Source: Streptacidiphilus fuscans
Lineage (GTDB): Bacteria > Actinomycetota > Actinomycetes > Streptomycetales > Streptomycetaceae
Direction: 5' to 3'
Assembly: GCF_015690355.1 (NCBI RefSeq)
Contig: NZ_JADPRT010000002.1
Location: forward strand, 124,001-188,000
DNA: 64,000 nt
Below are positions 24,104 to 32,494 of this stretch, piece after piece. Both the position numbers and the translations under genes were made by a program. Each line of letters begins with the position of its first letter. The first letter of the stretch is position 1. The notes beneath the pieces are model-generated. The model was not told the origin of the DNA. It saw nothing but the letters and a program-made list of their open reading frames with translations, and did not search any database.

Positions 24104-24181
24104 TCACGTGTCCACAGTCCAAGCATCGTTGCTCTCGTCGATCCACTGATCAAGCTCCGGCAAAGCCGCACTGCCGGCTCA
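24104..24181 (-). pseudogene. C-terminal fragment of a gene upstream of the epimerase stub
   Basis: The minus frame GSAALPELDQWIDESNDAW...TVDT ends 10 nt before the epimerase GTG, so the two were neighbours in one operon. Everything before GSAAL is lost (in-frame stop upstream). I cannot name the family. Confidence 0.5.
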
Positions 24182-24342
24182 TCGTCGGTATGCGGTGCTT
24201 CGCCCCAGCGTGCGGGTCTTCCCTTGGTTCATTGGTCTAGTCCAAAATGATCGTTGACGAAGTCACGGCAAAACCGGCCGCGCTCGGCGGCTGCGCCGCG
24301 CGCGGTCGTGGCGGGTCGCGGGCACCGGATGAGGGGGATGCG

Positions 24343-27042
24343 ATGTCGGAGTGGGCCGGGGGGCCTTCCAGGGGAGGCGGGGCAGCCGAGGCCGGACAGT
24401 TCGGGACGACGCTCCAGTTGTTCCGCCAACGGGCCGGGCTGAGCCAGGAGGTGGCCGCGTCGAGGGCAGGGATCAGTACCAGGGCGCTGCGTGATATCGA
24501 GCGCGGCCGGGTCCAGCGCCCCCACACGCGTACCCTGCAGCGCCTGGCCGAGGCGCTGCAGCTGACTCGGGGTGAGCGGGCGGACCTGTTGGCGGTCGGG
24601 CGGACCGTGCCGCCTCGCGGTGTGGGTCGGCCGCGGCTGCTGATTCTCGGCCCGCTCTCGCTCCAACGGGGTGATGCCTCCGTGTCGGTCACCAGTCCGA
24701 TGCTGCGCCGTCTGTTGGGCCTGTTGGTCCTCAAGTATCCCGAGCCGTCCACCCAGCAGGAGATCACCGACGTCCTGTGGCCGTCCGGGCCGCCCAGTTC
24801 TCATCAGAGCCTGATCCACACCTATGTCAGCCAGGTCCGCCAGCTGCTGGAGCCGGGCGACCTGTCGACGGTCCCGCCCCCGACACTCCCGCCGCCGACG
24901 GTCGCCCGTACGCCCACCGGCTACGTGCTGAAGGCGTCCCGGGGCCAGATCGACCTGGGCCATTTCGACGAGCAGTTGGCGCAGGCGAAGCGGTTGCGCC
25001 GGGTGCCGGACCCGGGGGCCGCGTACGCAGCGCTGACGCAGGCGCTGCGGTGGTGGCGCGGTCCGGTGCTGGCCGACGCGGATCCGGTGCTGCGTCAGCA
25101 TCCCGCCGCGGTGGCGGCCGACGAGCGGCGCGTCGAGGCGGTGCTGCTGCACGCCGACACGGCGCTGCTGCTGGGTCGGCACGAGGAGGCCGTCCCGGTG
25201 CTGCGGGACCTGGTGAACACCGAGCCGCTGCACGAGGGTCTGCACGCCCGGCTGATCCTGGCGCTCGCCAGTTGCGGGGAGCAGGCCGCCGCGCTCCACG
25301 TGTTCAGCCGCCTGCGTGACCGGCTCGACGAGGAGTTGGGCATCGCGCCGAGCGCGGAGCTCCGTGACGCCCACATGCGGGTGCTGCGTCAGCAACTGCC
25401 CACGGCATCGCCCACCGCATTACCCACTGCACTGCCCACCGCGCGGCGCCTGGTCGGACCCGCTCCTGCCAGCCGTCCGGTGCCGGCCGGTCCGCCCCCG
25501 GCCCAACTGCCCGCCAGGACCGGCACCTACGTCGGGCGGGGACGGCAGATGCGGGAGTTGGACGACCTTGTCTCGACCGACCCGGCGCGGCGCTCCCAGC
25601 TGGTGGTCGTGGTCGGGCCGCCCGGGGTGGGCAAGACCGCGCTCGCCAAGCACTGGGCGCACACGCGGCGGGAGCACTTCGGGGACGGGCAGTTGTTCGT
25701 CGACCTGCGCGGCCACTCACCGCTTCCGACGCTGCGCACAGGCGACGTGCTGGCCAAGTTCCTCCGGGCCCTCGGCACCCCGGCCGACCAGGTACCGGCG
25801 GACGAGGACGAGGCCGCCGCGCTGTACCGCACGCTGCTCGCGGGCAGGCAGATGCTGATCATGCTGGACAACGCGCGGGATGCCGAGCAGGTCAGACCGT
25901 TGATCCCGGGCGCGCAGGGTTGCGTGGTGATGATCACCAGTCGCAGTCAGCTCGCTGGGCTGGTCGCGAGCGACGGTGCCCGACGCCTCGCCCTGGACGT
26001 GCTCGATCCGGACGAGGCCTGCCAGTTGTTGGGCAGCATCGTCGGCGACTGCCGGGTCGCGGCCGAGCGGGAGGCGGCCCGTCGGCTCGTGCAGGCGTGC
26101 GGCGGGCTGCCGTTGGCGATCCGGATCGCCGGGGCCAACGTGGTGGCCCGCAATGCCGGGATCGCCGACTACGGTGCCGAACTGGCGGGCAGCGACGTGC
26201 TCAGTCGGCTGTGCGTCGAAGGAGACCGGCGCTCGACCGTGCGGGCCGCCTTCGACCTCTCCTACCGCGCGCTGCCGACGGCGTGTCAGCGGATGTTCCG
26301 GCTGCTCAGCCTGATGCCGGGCCAGGACGTCACGGTGCCCGGCGCGGCGGCGCTGGTGGACTCGACGTCGGCGGAGACGAGCGGACTCCTGGTGAGCCTG
26401 ACCGACGCGCATCTGGTGCAGGAACGGGTGCCCGGCCGGTTCGGGCTGCACGATCTGCTGCGCTCCTACGCTCGTGAACTGGTCAGCAGGGACGAGGCGC
26501 AGGCCGCCCAGCAGCGGCTCTACGACTGGTACCTCTACCACGCCGACGCCGCCGTCCGACTGCTGTACCCGTCGGAGCCTGCCTCGGACCGGTCAGAGGC
26601 AGGCTCCGCGCCGTCGGCCGCGCTGGTCTTCTCGGGACACGGCCAGGCCGCGCAGTGGTTGGCCACGGAGCGGGAGAACCTCACCAGCGCGGTCCTGCAA
26701 GCGTCCGGCGCCGGATTCCCCAGCGTCGCCTGGCGGTTGGCGGAGAGCCTGCACAGTCATCTGTCGGCGCGGAGGTACACGGGCGACTGCCTCAAGGTCG
26801 CGACGGCCGGCCTGTTCGCCGCAGTCGCCGACGGCCAGCTGCGGGCGCAGGCGGCGGCTCAACTGCGGCGTGCTGAGTGCCGTTCGGCGATGGCGCAGGG
26901 TGCGCAGGCCCTGGAGCTGCTGGACAGCGCGCTGGAGCTCGCGCGGCAGGCGGGATGGGACGACGGGCTGGAACTGGCGCTGCGTCGCATCGCTGCCGCG
27001 CACCAGGAGGACGGCGCCGTTTGCCTTCCGCCGGTTCCGTGA
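24343..27042 (+). CDS. XRE-SARP-NB-ARC family transcriptional activator with a TTA codon
   Basis: An 899-residue regulator. Residues 20-85 form an XRE-type HTH (LFRQRAGLSQEVAASRAGISTRALRDIERG). Residues 95-355 form a SARP-like OmpR-type DNA-binding plus BTAD unit (LLVLKYPEPSTQQEITDVLWP; ELGIAPSAELRDAHMRVL). An NB-ARC domain follows with Walker A GPPGVGKT at 425-432 and IMLDNARDAEQ and CGGLPLAIRIAGANV motifs. The C-terminal helical part is short, lacking the usual full TPR array of about 300 residues, and the end may be truncated. Leu360 is TTA (25420-25422), between SARP and NB-ARC, making it a bldA-dependent switch. ATG 24343 has GAGGGGGA upstream. It is the best candidate activator of the biosynthetic locus. 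Confidence 0.87.
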   Translation: MSEWAGGPSRGGGAAEAGQFGTTLQLFRQRAGLSQEVAASRAGISTRALRDIERGRVQRPHTRTLQRLAEALQLTRGERADLLAVGRTVPPRGVGRPRLLILGPLSLQRGDASVSVTSPMLRRLLGLLVLKYPEPSTQQEITDVLWPSGPPSSHQSLIHTYVSQVRQLLEPGDLSTVPPPTLPPPTVARTPTGYVLKASRGQIDLGHFDEQLAQAKRLRRVPDPGAAYAALTQALRWWRGPVLADADPVLRQHPAAVAADERRVEAVLLHADTALLLGRHEEAVPVLRDLVNTEPLHEGLHARLILALASCGEQAAALHVFSRLRDRLDEELGIAPSAELRDAHMRVLRQQLPTASPTALPTALPTARRLVGPAPASRPVPAGPPPAQLPARTGTYVGRGRQMRELDDLVSTDPARRSQLVVVVGPPGVGKTALAKHWAHTRREHFGDGQLFVDLRGHSPLPTLRTGDVLAKFLRALGTPADQVPADEDEAAALYRTLLAGRQMLIMLDNARDAEQVRPLIPGAQGCVVMITSRSQLAGLVASDGARRLALDVLDPDEACQLLGSIVGDCRVAAEREAARRLVQACGGLPLAIRIAGANVVARNAGIADYGAELAGSDVLSRLCVEGDRRSTVRAAFDLSYRALPTACQRMFRLLSLMPGQDVTVPGAAALVDSTSAETSGLLVSLTDAHLVQERVPGRFGLHDLLRSYARELVSRDEAQAAQQRLYDWYLYHADAAVRLLYPSEPASDRSEAGSAPSAALVFSGHGQAAQWLATERENLTSAVLQASGAGFPSVAWRLAESLHSHLSARRYTGDCLKVATAGLFAAVADGQLRAQAAAQLRRAECRSAMAQGAQALELLDSALELARQAGWDDGLELALRRIAAAHQEDGAVCLPPVP

Positions 27043-27049
27043 GGATTCC

Positions 27050-27073
27050 GGGACCGGTACCGGTACCGGTCCC
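27050..27073. terminator. 24-bp perfect palindrome after the SARP gene
   Basis: GGGACCGGTACC followed by its exact complement, only 7 nt past the stop, built of ACCGGT repeats. It is probably a terminator. A second hairpin follows at 27135-27144/27170-27179 (GTTCTGCCGG and complement). No gene is seen in 27043-27425. A small GCCTCA-G-TGAGGC palindrome at 27352-27364 lies about 60 bp before the next gene and may be an operator. Confidence 0.7.
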
Positions 27074-27425
27074 CGAGAGCGACGCAGGCGATCCATGGCG
27101 CGGCGGAAGGGCAACTGTTGCGGTAGGTACCGCAGTTCTGCCGGTTCCCTGCCTGCCGGTCCACAGCGGCCGGCAGAACCGCAGGTCAGGGGAGGCCTGT
27201 GGGCCGGGTGCGGCAGTCTCAGGGGCTCGCGGCCCTCTGGTCCGGCTGTAGGAGCCTGAGCAGGCCCGCTGCGTACGGTGATCACCGCAGGCTGTTTCCG
27301 CCGATCCATGAGGTGAACACGTTGCGACAGCTCATCGCGCCCCTGACAGCTGCCTCAGTGAGGCGGCACAGGCTACTGCCCTGCGGTCGAGTCGGCCTCG
27401 AGCACGCGATCAGAAGGAGATGACG

Positions 27426-28460
27426 ATGGACCTCTCTCCGGAGAACCCGCGTCAGGGTGCCCAGCGGGTCGCCGAGGTGGACGACTTCGTGATCGCGTTC
27501 TACGAACACGCCCTCGGACTGCCCGACTTCACTCCCTCCGATGTCGCCGAGGCGCTCGGCGTCGCACCGCAGCGTGCCGACCGGGCGGTCGCCGCGCTGC
27601 GCGATCTGCGCCTGGTCAGGTCGGCCGAGCGCGGCACGGACCGGCTGGTCGCGGTCAGCCCGGAGGCCGCACAGACGGAGCTGCTGATCCCGCTGGAGCG
27701 GGAGATCCTCGACAGGCGTCGCCGACTGGCGGGCTTCAAGGGGACGTTCAGCTCCTTCATGGCGGCGTTCGAGAAGCAGAAGCAGGCCGGTGCCCGTGGG
27801 AAGGCGGTGGTGATCACCAACGACCCCGAGGAGATCGAACTGCGGCTGCTGGAGGCCGCGCAGAGCTGCACCACCGAGGTCCTGGTCATGCAGCCCTGTG
27901 TGGCCCAGGAGACCCGCGAGTTGCGGCTGGCACGTCCGCTCGTGCTGGAAGCCGCGCGCCGGGGCGCGCAGGCGCGGGTCCTCTACCCGCACACCGCCCG
28001 AGGCGACTCCGACACCCGTGCGCACATCGGCGAACTCCTGCCTGCGGGCGGGCAGGTGCGGACCACCAACGAGGTGCGGGACCGGTTCCTGGTCTTCGAC
28101 CGGAAGACGGCCTTCATCCCGGCCGGTGACGGCGACGAGATCGCCGTCGTCTACGAGGGCGTGGTCGCGGCCTTCCTGGCGGGACAGCACGCGCGGGCGT
28201 GGGAGTCCGCGTTCGCCGTCGACTCCGGGGCGGCCGGCTACGCCGGGACGCTGGAGGATCTGAAGGCGACGCTGCTCGACCTGCTGGCGTCGGGGGCCAA
28301 GGACGAGGTGATCGCGCGCCGGGTGGGCATGTCCGATCGGACGTTGCGCCGCCATGTGGCTTCGATCATGGAGGAACTGTCGGCCACCAGCCGGTTCCAG
28401 GCCGGCGTGCTGGCCGCCCGGACCGGCCTGGTCGACGCGGCATTGAGGAGCGTCGCATGA
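27426..28460 (+). CDS. TrmB/LuxR-type transcriptional regulator
   Basis: A 344-residue protein. The N-terminal winged helix (about 12-65, VAEALGVAPQRADRAVAALRDLRLV) resembles TrmB. The middle region (about 110-240) is a ligand or PLD-like sensor segment. The C-terminal LuxR-type HTH (about 280-340) reads DLLASGAKDEVIARRVGMSDRTLRRHVASIMEEL. ATG 27426 is preferred because AAGGAG lies 6 nt upstream; the ATG at 27420 is too close. It overlaps the PPOX gene by ATGA. It is a likely second regulator of the biosynthetic operon. Confidence 0.83.
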   Translation: MDLSPENPRQGAQRVAEVDDFVIAFYEHALGLPDFTPSDVAEALGVAPQRADRAVAALRDLRLVRSAERGTDRLVAVSPEAAQTELLIPLEREILDRRRRLAGFKGTFSSFMAAFEKQKQAGARGKAVVITNDPEEIELRLLEAAQSCTTEVLVMQPCVAQETRELRLARPLVLEAARRGAQARVLYPHTARGDSDTRAHIGELLPAGGQVRTTNEVRDRFLVFDRKTAFIPAGDGDEIAVVYEGVVAAFLAGQHARAWESAFAVDSGAAGYAGTLEDLKATLLDLLASGAKDEVIARRVGMSDRTLRRHVASIMEELSATSRFQAGVLAARTGLVDAALRSVA

Positions 28461-29095
28461 GCCGCTACGACCGACTTGCGTACACATCGTCGGTGCGCAG
28501 GGTCCAGCAGGAGATGGGCAGCGCCACGGCGGCCGACCGCCGTCTGCGGGGCGCGGAGGGTGACGAGGCCGAGCCGCTCACCGCGTCCGTGGCCGAGTTC
28601 ATCCGCAGTCTCGACGGCTTCCTGTTCGCCAGCGTGGGTGAGACCGGTTGGCCGTACATCCAGTTCCGCGGCGGCCCGCCGGGGTTCGTCCATGTCCTGG
28701 ACGCGCACACGCTCGGCTATCTGGACGTCCGCGGCAACCGGCAGTACATCACCACGGGCAACGTGCGCGGTGACGACCGCGTCGCGCTCTTCTTCATCGA
28801 CCACGCCCGCCAGGCCCGGCTCAAGCTGTTCGGTCACGCCACCGCCGTGCCGGTCGGCGACGATCCCGTGCTCGCCGAGCGCCTCGGTTCTCCGCGCACC
28901 GAGGGGACGGTCGAACAACTCGTCACCATCCGGGTGGAGGCCTTCGCCTGGAACTGCCAGAACCACATCACCCGCCGATTCAGCGAGCGCGAACTCTCCG
29001 ACGCGCTGGCTCCCGTCCACGAGCGCCTCGCGCGGCTGGAGCGGCTGGAGCGGGAGAACGCCGCGCTGCGCGCGGAACTCGCCGCCCGGGACTGA
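28457..29095 (+). CDS. Pyridoxamine 5'-phosphate oxidase-like flavin-binding split-barrel protein
   Basis: A 212-residue PPOX-superfamily protein: SLDGFLFASVGETGWPYIQFRGGPPGFVHVLD, then YLDVRGNRQYITTGNVRGDDRVALFFIDHA form the split barrel. The C-terminus is a short coiled coil (LARLERLERENAALRAELAARD). Such proteins bind FMN, F420 or haem. It is coupled to the upstream regulator by a 4-nt overlap. A redox role in the neighbouring pathway is possible, but a separate hairpin and promoter follow it. Confidence 0.82.
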   Translation: MSRYDRLAYTSSVRRVQQEMGSATAADRRLRGAEGDEAEPLTASVAEFIRSLDGFLFASVGETGWPYIQFRGGPPGFVHVLDAHTLGYLDVRGNRQYITTGNVRGDDRVALFFIDHARQARLKLFGHATAVPVGDDPVLAERLGSPRTEGTVEQLVTIRVEAFAWNCQNHITRRFSERELSDALAPVHERLARLERLERENAALRAELAARD

Positions 29096-29124
29096 CTGCC
29101 TGGAATCGACCGTCCGGAACTGAC

Positions 29125-29148
29125 CGGCCAGTGGTCGTCCACTGGCCG
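29125..29148. terminator. 10-bp hairpin between PPOX gene and biosynthetic operon
   Basis: CGGCCAGTGG, TCGT loop, then CCACTGGCCG. It lies 29 nt after the PPOX stop and 24 nt before the predicted -35 box, so it could terminate the regulator operon or act as an operator. Confidence 0.65.
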
Positions 29149-29171
29149 AATTCGGCAGCCGGATCCGGACA

Positions 29172-29201
29172 TTGAGAAAGGTACAGACCAATCCCTAGGG
29201 T
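29172..29201 (+). promoter_or_regulatory. Predicted housekeeping-type promoter of the biosynthetic operon
   Basis: TTGAGA at 29172-29177 and TAGGGT at 29196-29201 are separated by 18 bp, a fair match to HrdB-type promoters, 44 nt before the first ATG. Confidence 0.5.
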
Positions 29202-29245
29202 GGAGGCACACCACAGAGCCCCGCGGCGAACGGAGTCCTCGCCCC

Positions 29246-30118
29246 ATGGTCAGCGATGTGATCGACCGCAACAGCCGGTTCCAGGAAATCATGGACCGCC
29301 TCACCGCCAAGTCGATCGACGACTACTACAACCCCTACCGGCTCTTCGCATGGCCCGACCGGCTGCCCGAGGACATCTGGTGGATGAGCCCCGAACTCAC
29401 CACCACTCACGGCACGGAACTCGCCGAAACGCTTTCCCCGGAACAGCTCCGCACCCTGTCCCGGTACGAAAGCATCAATTTCTACAGCCTGAACGTGCAC
29501 GGAATCCGGGAACTGCTGACCGAGGTCGTCAACCGGATCCACACGGCCGGATTCGAGAAGCCCTCGGAGTTCTTCCACCACTTCATCGGTGAGGAGAACG
29601 AGCACATGTGGTTCTTCGCGGAGTTCTGCCTGCGCTACGGCGGGAAGATCTACCGACAGCCGGCCGGCGGCGCGGAGGCCGTGGGCCACTCCGCCAAGAC
29701 GGAGAGCCTGCTGGTCTTCGCCCGGATCCTGATCTTCGAGGAGCTGGTGGACCACTTCAACTCGACCATGGCCACCGACGAACGGCTGCACGAGACGATC
29801 CGGGCGATCAACCGGATCCACCACCAGGACGAGTCGCGGCACATCGCCTTCGGCCGTGAGCTGGTCGACCTGCTCTACCAGGACCTCAAGCAGACCGCGT
29901 CCGAGCAGGAGCTCAACGACATCTCGACCTACCTGCGGCGCTATCTCACGCACAGCTTCGACTCGCTGTACCACCCGCAGGTCTACCGCGACGCGGGACT
30001 GGACAAGCCGCACGAGCTGCGCCGACTGCTGATGGAGTCGCCCGCCCGTGCCGAGGCCGAGCGGCGCACCTTCCGCAAGACCACCAGATACCTGGAGAGG
30101 ACGGGACTCATCCGATGA
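29246..30118 (+). CDS. AurF-like di-iron N-oxygenase/oxygenase
   Basis: A 290-residue helical protein. Spacing of acidic and histidine residues matches the AurF ferritin-like site: E117-x-x-H120 (EENEH), E165, and H192-x3-E196-x2-H199 (HHQDESRH), with E75 as another candidate ligand. AurF oxidises aryl amines to nitro groups; relatives hydroxylate amines or carbon centres. First gene of the operon; its stop overlaps the next start (ATGA). The likely substrate is a carrier-bound amino acid or its extended product, which is inference from context. Confidence 0.85.
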   Translation: MVSDVIDRNSRFQEIMDRLTAKSIDDYYNPYRLFAWPDRLPEDIWWMSPELTTTHGTELAETLSPEQLRTLSRYESINFYSLNVHGIRELLTEVVNRIHTAGFEKPSEFFHHFIGEENEHMWFFAEFCLRYGGKIYRQPAGGAEAVGHSAKTESLLVFARILIFEELVDHFNSTMATDERLHETIRAINRIHHQDESRHIAFGRELVDLLYQDLKQTASEQELNDISTYLRRYLTHSFDSLYHPQVYRDAGLDKPHELRRLLMESPARAEAERRTFRKTTRYLERTGLIR

Positions 30119-30948
30119 ACCGCCTGACCGGGAGCGACGGCGCGCCCGCGCTCGCCATCCTCGGGCCGGACGCCACCCGGCTGATCAAGGAGCTCGACCG
30201 GGTCTTCACCGGCTGGGGCCTGGCCGCCGGAGCGGACGAGATCAGCCCGCCGCCGCTCTACCCGGTGACCGACCTGGAGAAGTTCGACGTCTACACCAAC
30301 TTCCCCCAACTCGCCTGGGTCGCCGGCTCCCTGGACCTGACCCGGGATCAGCACAAGCCCACCGGAGGCCGCTTCGCCCCCGAGGCGCTGCGCGAGGCCC
30401 GCTACGGGCTGCCGCACGCCACCTGCTACGGCGCGTACCTGTACCACGAGGGCGGGCGGGTCGCCGACGACACCCTGGTGACCCTGGTCAACCGCTGCTT
30501 CCGCAACGAGGACCACTACAGCGGGCTGCGCCGCCTGGCCAGCTTCCAGATGCGGGAGATCGTCGCGCTCGGCAGCTACGAGCACACCCAGCAGGCCCTG
30601 CACGGCTTCACCGAGCGGATCCTCGCCTTCGCCGCCGCGCTCGACCTGGACCTCGGCAAGGCCCCGGCCGGTGACCCGTTCTTCCGGAACGACGGCGCCC
30701 GCGCGCTGATGCAGAAGCTCAACCCGGTCAAGCACGAGTTCCAGTACGGGGACCTCGCGATCGCCTCGGTCAACACCCACCGGAACTTCTTCGGCGAACG
30801 CTGCGACATCACGCTCGCCTCCGGCGAGCACGCCTACACCTCCTGCACCGCCTTCGGGCTGGAGCGCTGGGTCGCCGTGCTGACCGAGCACTTCGACGGA
30901 GACCTGAGCGCCGCCCTCGACGCGGTCCGCGCCGCCGACCGAGGGTGA
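30115..30948 (+). CDS. Amino acid:[carrier protein] ligase, class II aminoacyl-tRNA synthetase-like
   Basis: A 277-residue homologue of the truncated seryl-tRNA synthetase-like ligases (Bll0957 type) that activate an amino acid with ATP and load it on a carrier protein instead of tRNA. Motif 2 is CFRNEDHYSGLRRLASFQMREI (R130, E132). The zinc-site residues fit C104 (HATCYG), E148 (MREIV) and C244 (YTSCTAFG). Motif 3 is FGLERW. It has no tRNA-binding arm. Known members prefer glycine or alanine; the preference here cannot be read. Two carrier protein genes lie in the same operon. Confidence 0.87.
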   Translation: MNRLTGSDGAPALAILGPDATRLIKELDRVFTGWGLAAGADEISPPPLYPVTDLEKFDVYTNFPQLAWVAGSLDLTRDQHKPTGGRFAPEALREARYGLPHATCYGAYLYHEGGRVADDTLVTLVNRCFRNEDHYSGLRRLASFQMREIVALGSYEHTQQALHGFTERILAFAAALDLDLGKAPAGDPFFRNDGARALMQKLNPVKHEFQYGDLAIASVNTHRNFFGERCDITLASGEHAYTSCTAFGLERWVAVLTEHFDGDLSAALDAVRAADRG

Positions 30949-31364
30949 GCCAGCCGCGTATCGGCGTCGACCTGGTCCCGCTCGCCCGGGTCGGCGAGCT
31001 GCTCGGCGAGCTGCTCGGTTCCGGGAGCCGTCCGCTGCTCGGCCGCATGCTCTCCGAGCACGAGCTGCGGATCTCCGTCACCCCCGACGGCGCTCCGGAC
31101 CCGGCGGGCCTGGCCGGTCGGCTGGCCGCCAAGGAGGCCGTCTTCAAGCTGTTCGGCGCCACCGGACAGCCGGTTCCCTGGCAGGGGATCGAGATCCTGC
31201 GCGGTCCGGGCGGACGACCCGAAGTCCGGCTGGCCGGCCCCGCCGCCGACCTGGCCGCCCGGGCCGGACTCGGCCCGATCGACATCAGCATCAGCCACGA
31301 CGGCGGCTTCGCGATCGCCGTGGCGGCGGCCGTCGCCGTCCCTGTCGTCCCCGCCGTCCCCTGA
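30945..31364 (+). CDS. 4'-phosphopantetheinyl transferase (AcpS type)
   Basis: A 139-residue protein with the AcpS signatures IGVDLVPLARV (Mg-binding Asp) near residue 8 and AAKEAVFKLFGATG near 64, and a C-terminal DISISHDGGFAIAVA. It converts apo- to holo-carrier proteins using CoA. GTG overlaps the previous TGA. A dedicated transferase suggests that the operon's carrier proteins are not served by the housekeeping AcpS. Confidence 0.85.
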   Translation: MSQPRIGVDLVPLARVGELLGELLGSGSRPLLGRMLSEHELRISVTPDGAPDPAGLAGRLAAKEAVFKLFGATGQPVPWQGIEILRGPGGRPEVRLAGPAADLAARAGLGPIDISISHDGGFAIAVAAAVAVPVVPAVP

Positions 31365-31417
31365 CGTTCTCTCACCACCCGTGACCGACCCTCCAATTCG
31401 TCCCGAAGGGATCAGCC

Positions 31418-31651
31418 ATGAGCTCCGCCGGTATCGACAAGGTCCGCGACTGGATCCTCGGCCGTCACCCCGGCCGCACCGAACTCGCCCTCGACGTCAA
31501 CATCATCGAGAGCCGCCTGGTCGACTCGCTCGCCTTTGTCGAGCTGGTCTACACGATCGAGGACGCGGCCGGAATCGAGATCGACTTCGACGCCATCGAC
31601 ATCGAGGACTTCCAGTCGCTGGCCACCATCCAGAAGGCGTTCTTCGCCTGA
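31418..31651 (+). CDS. Acyl carrier protein 1
   Basis: A 77-residue carrier protein. The phosphopantetheine serine is S37 in RLVDSLAFVEL, followed by the acidic helix II/III region (EDAAGIEIDFDAIDIEDF). It is close in form to stand-alone D-alanyl or aminoacyl carrier proteins. Likely acceptor of the amino acid from the adjacent ligase. RBS GAAGGGA. Confidence 0.9.
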   Translation: MSSAGIDKVRDWILGRHPGRTELALDVNIIESRLVDSLAFVELVYTIEDAAGIEIDFDAIDIEDFQSLATIQKAFFA

Positions 31652-31669
31652 GCCCGAGGAGGGTTCCCC

Positions 31670-32494
31670 ATGCACGCTGTCTCCTACACGGCCCAGTGGA
31701 TGGCCGCCGCCCGCGCCCAGGAGTCGGAGCGCGACGACGCACTCTTCGTCGACCGGCTGGCCCGCGACCTCGCCGCCCCCAAGGGCTTCGAGCTGATCGA
31801 GCGTTACGCGGGCGGCGGCCTGCTGCCCTTCATCTCGATCCGGACCAAGTACCTCGACGACGCGATCACGACCGTGCTCGCCGAGGGCGAGATCCAGCAG
31901 GTCGTACTGATCGCCGCCGGAATGGACGCCCGCGCCTTCCGGCTGGACTGGCCCGACGGCGTCGAGGTCTACGAGGTGGACCACGGGCCGCTCATCGCCG
32001 AGAAGCGCCGCCGCCTCGACGCCCTCGGCGCCGAGCCGCGTACCGACCGGCGCGAGGTCTCCGCCGACCTGACCGGCGATTGGCTGCCCACCCTGGAGGC
32101 GGCGGGTTTCGACCGCAGCCGCCCCACCCTGTGGGTCGCCGAGGCGCTGACGTTCTTCCTCACCGAGGAGCAGGCGGCCGGCCTGCTCCGACTGCTCGCC
32201 TCCGCGTCCGCGCCGGGCAGCCAGCTGGCCTTCGACATCCTCGGCCGTGCGCTGCTGCGCAGCCCGTTCTCCAAGCCCTTCCTGGACACCCTGGCCGCCG
32301 ACGGCACCCCGTGGATCTTCGGCAGCGACGAGCCGGAGGAGTTCGTCGCGGCGAACCTGTGGAAGGTGGTGGACCTGAGCGAGCCCGGCCAGCCCGGAGC
32401 CGGCCAGGGCCGCTGGCCGTACGACGTCCAGCCGAGGAACCGCCGCGGCGCCAACCGGCTGTGGCTGATCCGCGCACAGATCGCGGCGGCCTGA
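31670..32494 (+). CDS. SAM-dependent methyltransferase, LCM/PPM family
   Basis: A 274-residue member of the leucine carboxyl methyltransferase-like family: SIRTKYLDDAI, VVLIAAGMDARAFRLDWPDGVEVYEVDHGPLIAEKRRRL (SAM site) and LWVAEALTFFLTEEQAAGLL. Family members in natural product clusters often make methyl esters or methyl ethers, so it may cap a carboxylate or hydroxyl (for example N-hydroxy) of the product. ATG overlap with the next gene shows tight coupling. Confidence 0.88.
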   Translation: MHAVSYTAQWMAAARAQESERDDALFVDRLARDLAAPKGFELIERYAGGGLLPFISIRTKYLDDAITTVLAEGEIQQVVLIAAGMDARAFRLDWPDGVEVYEVDHGPLIAEKRRRLDALGAEPRTDRREVSADLTGDWLPTLEAAGFDRSRPTLWVAEALTFFLTEEQAAGLLRLLASASAPGSQLAFDILGRALLRSPFSKPFLDTLAADGTPWIFGSDEPEEFVAANLWKVVDLSEPGQPGAGQGRWPYDVQPRNRRGANRLWLIRAQIAAA

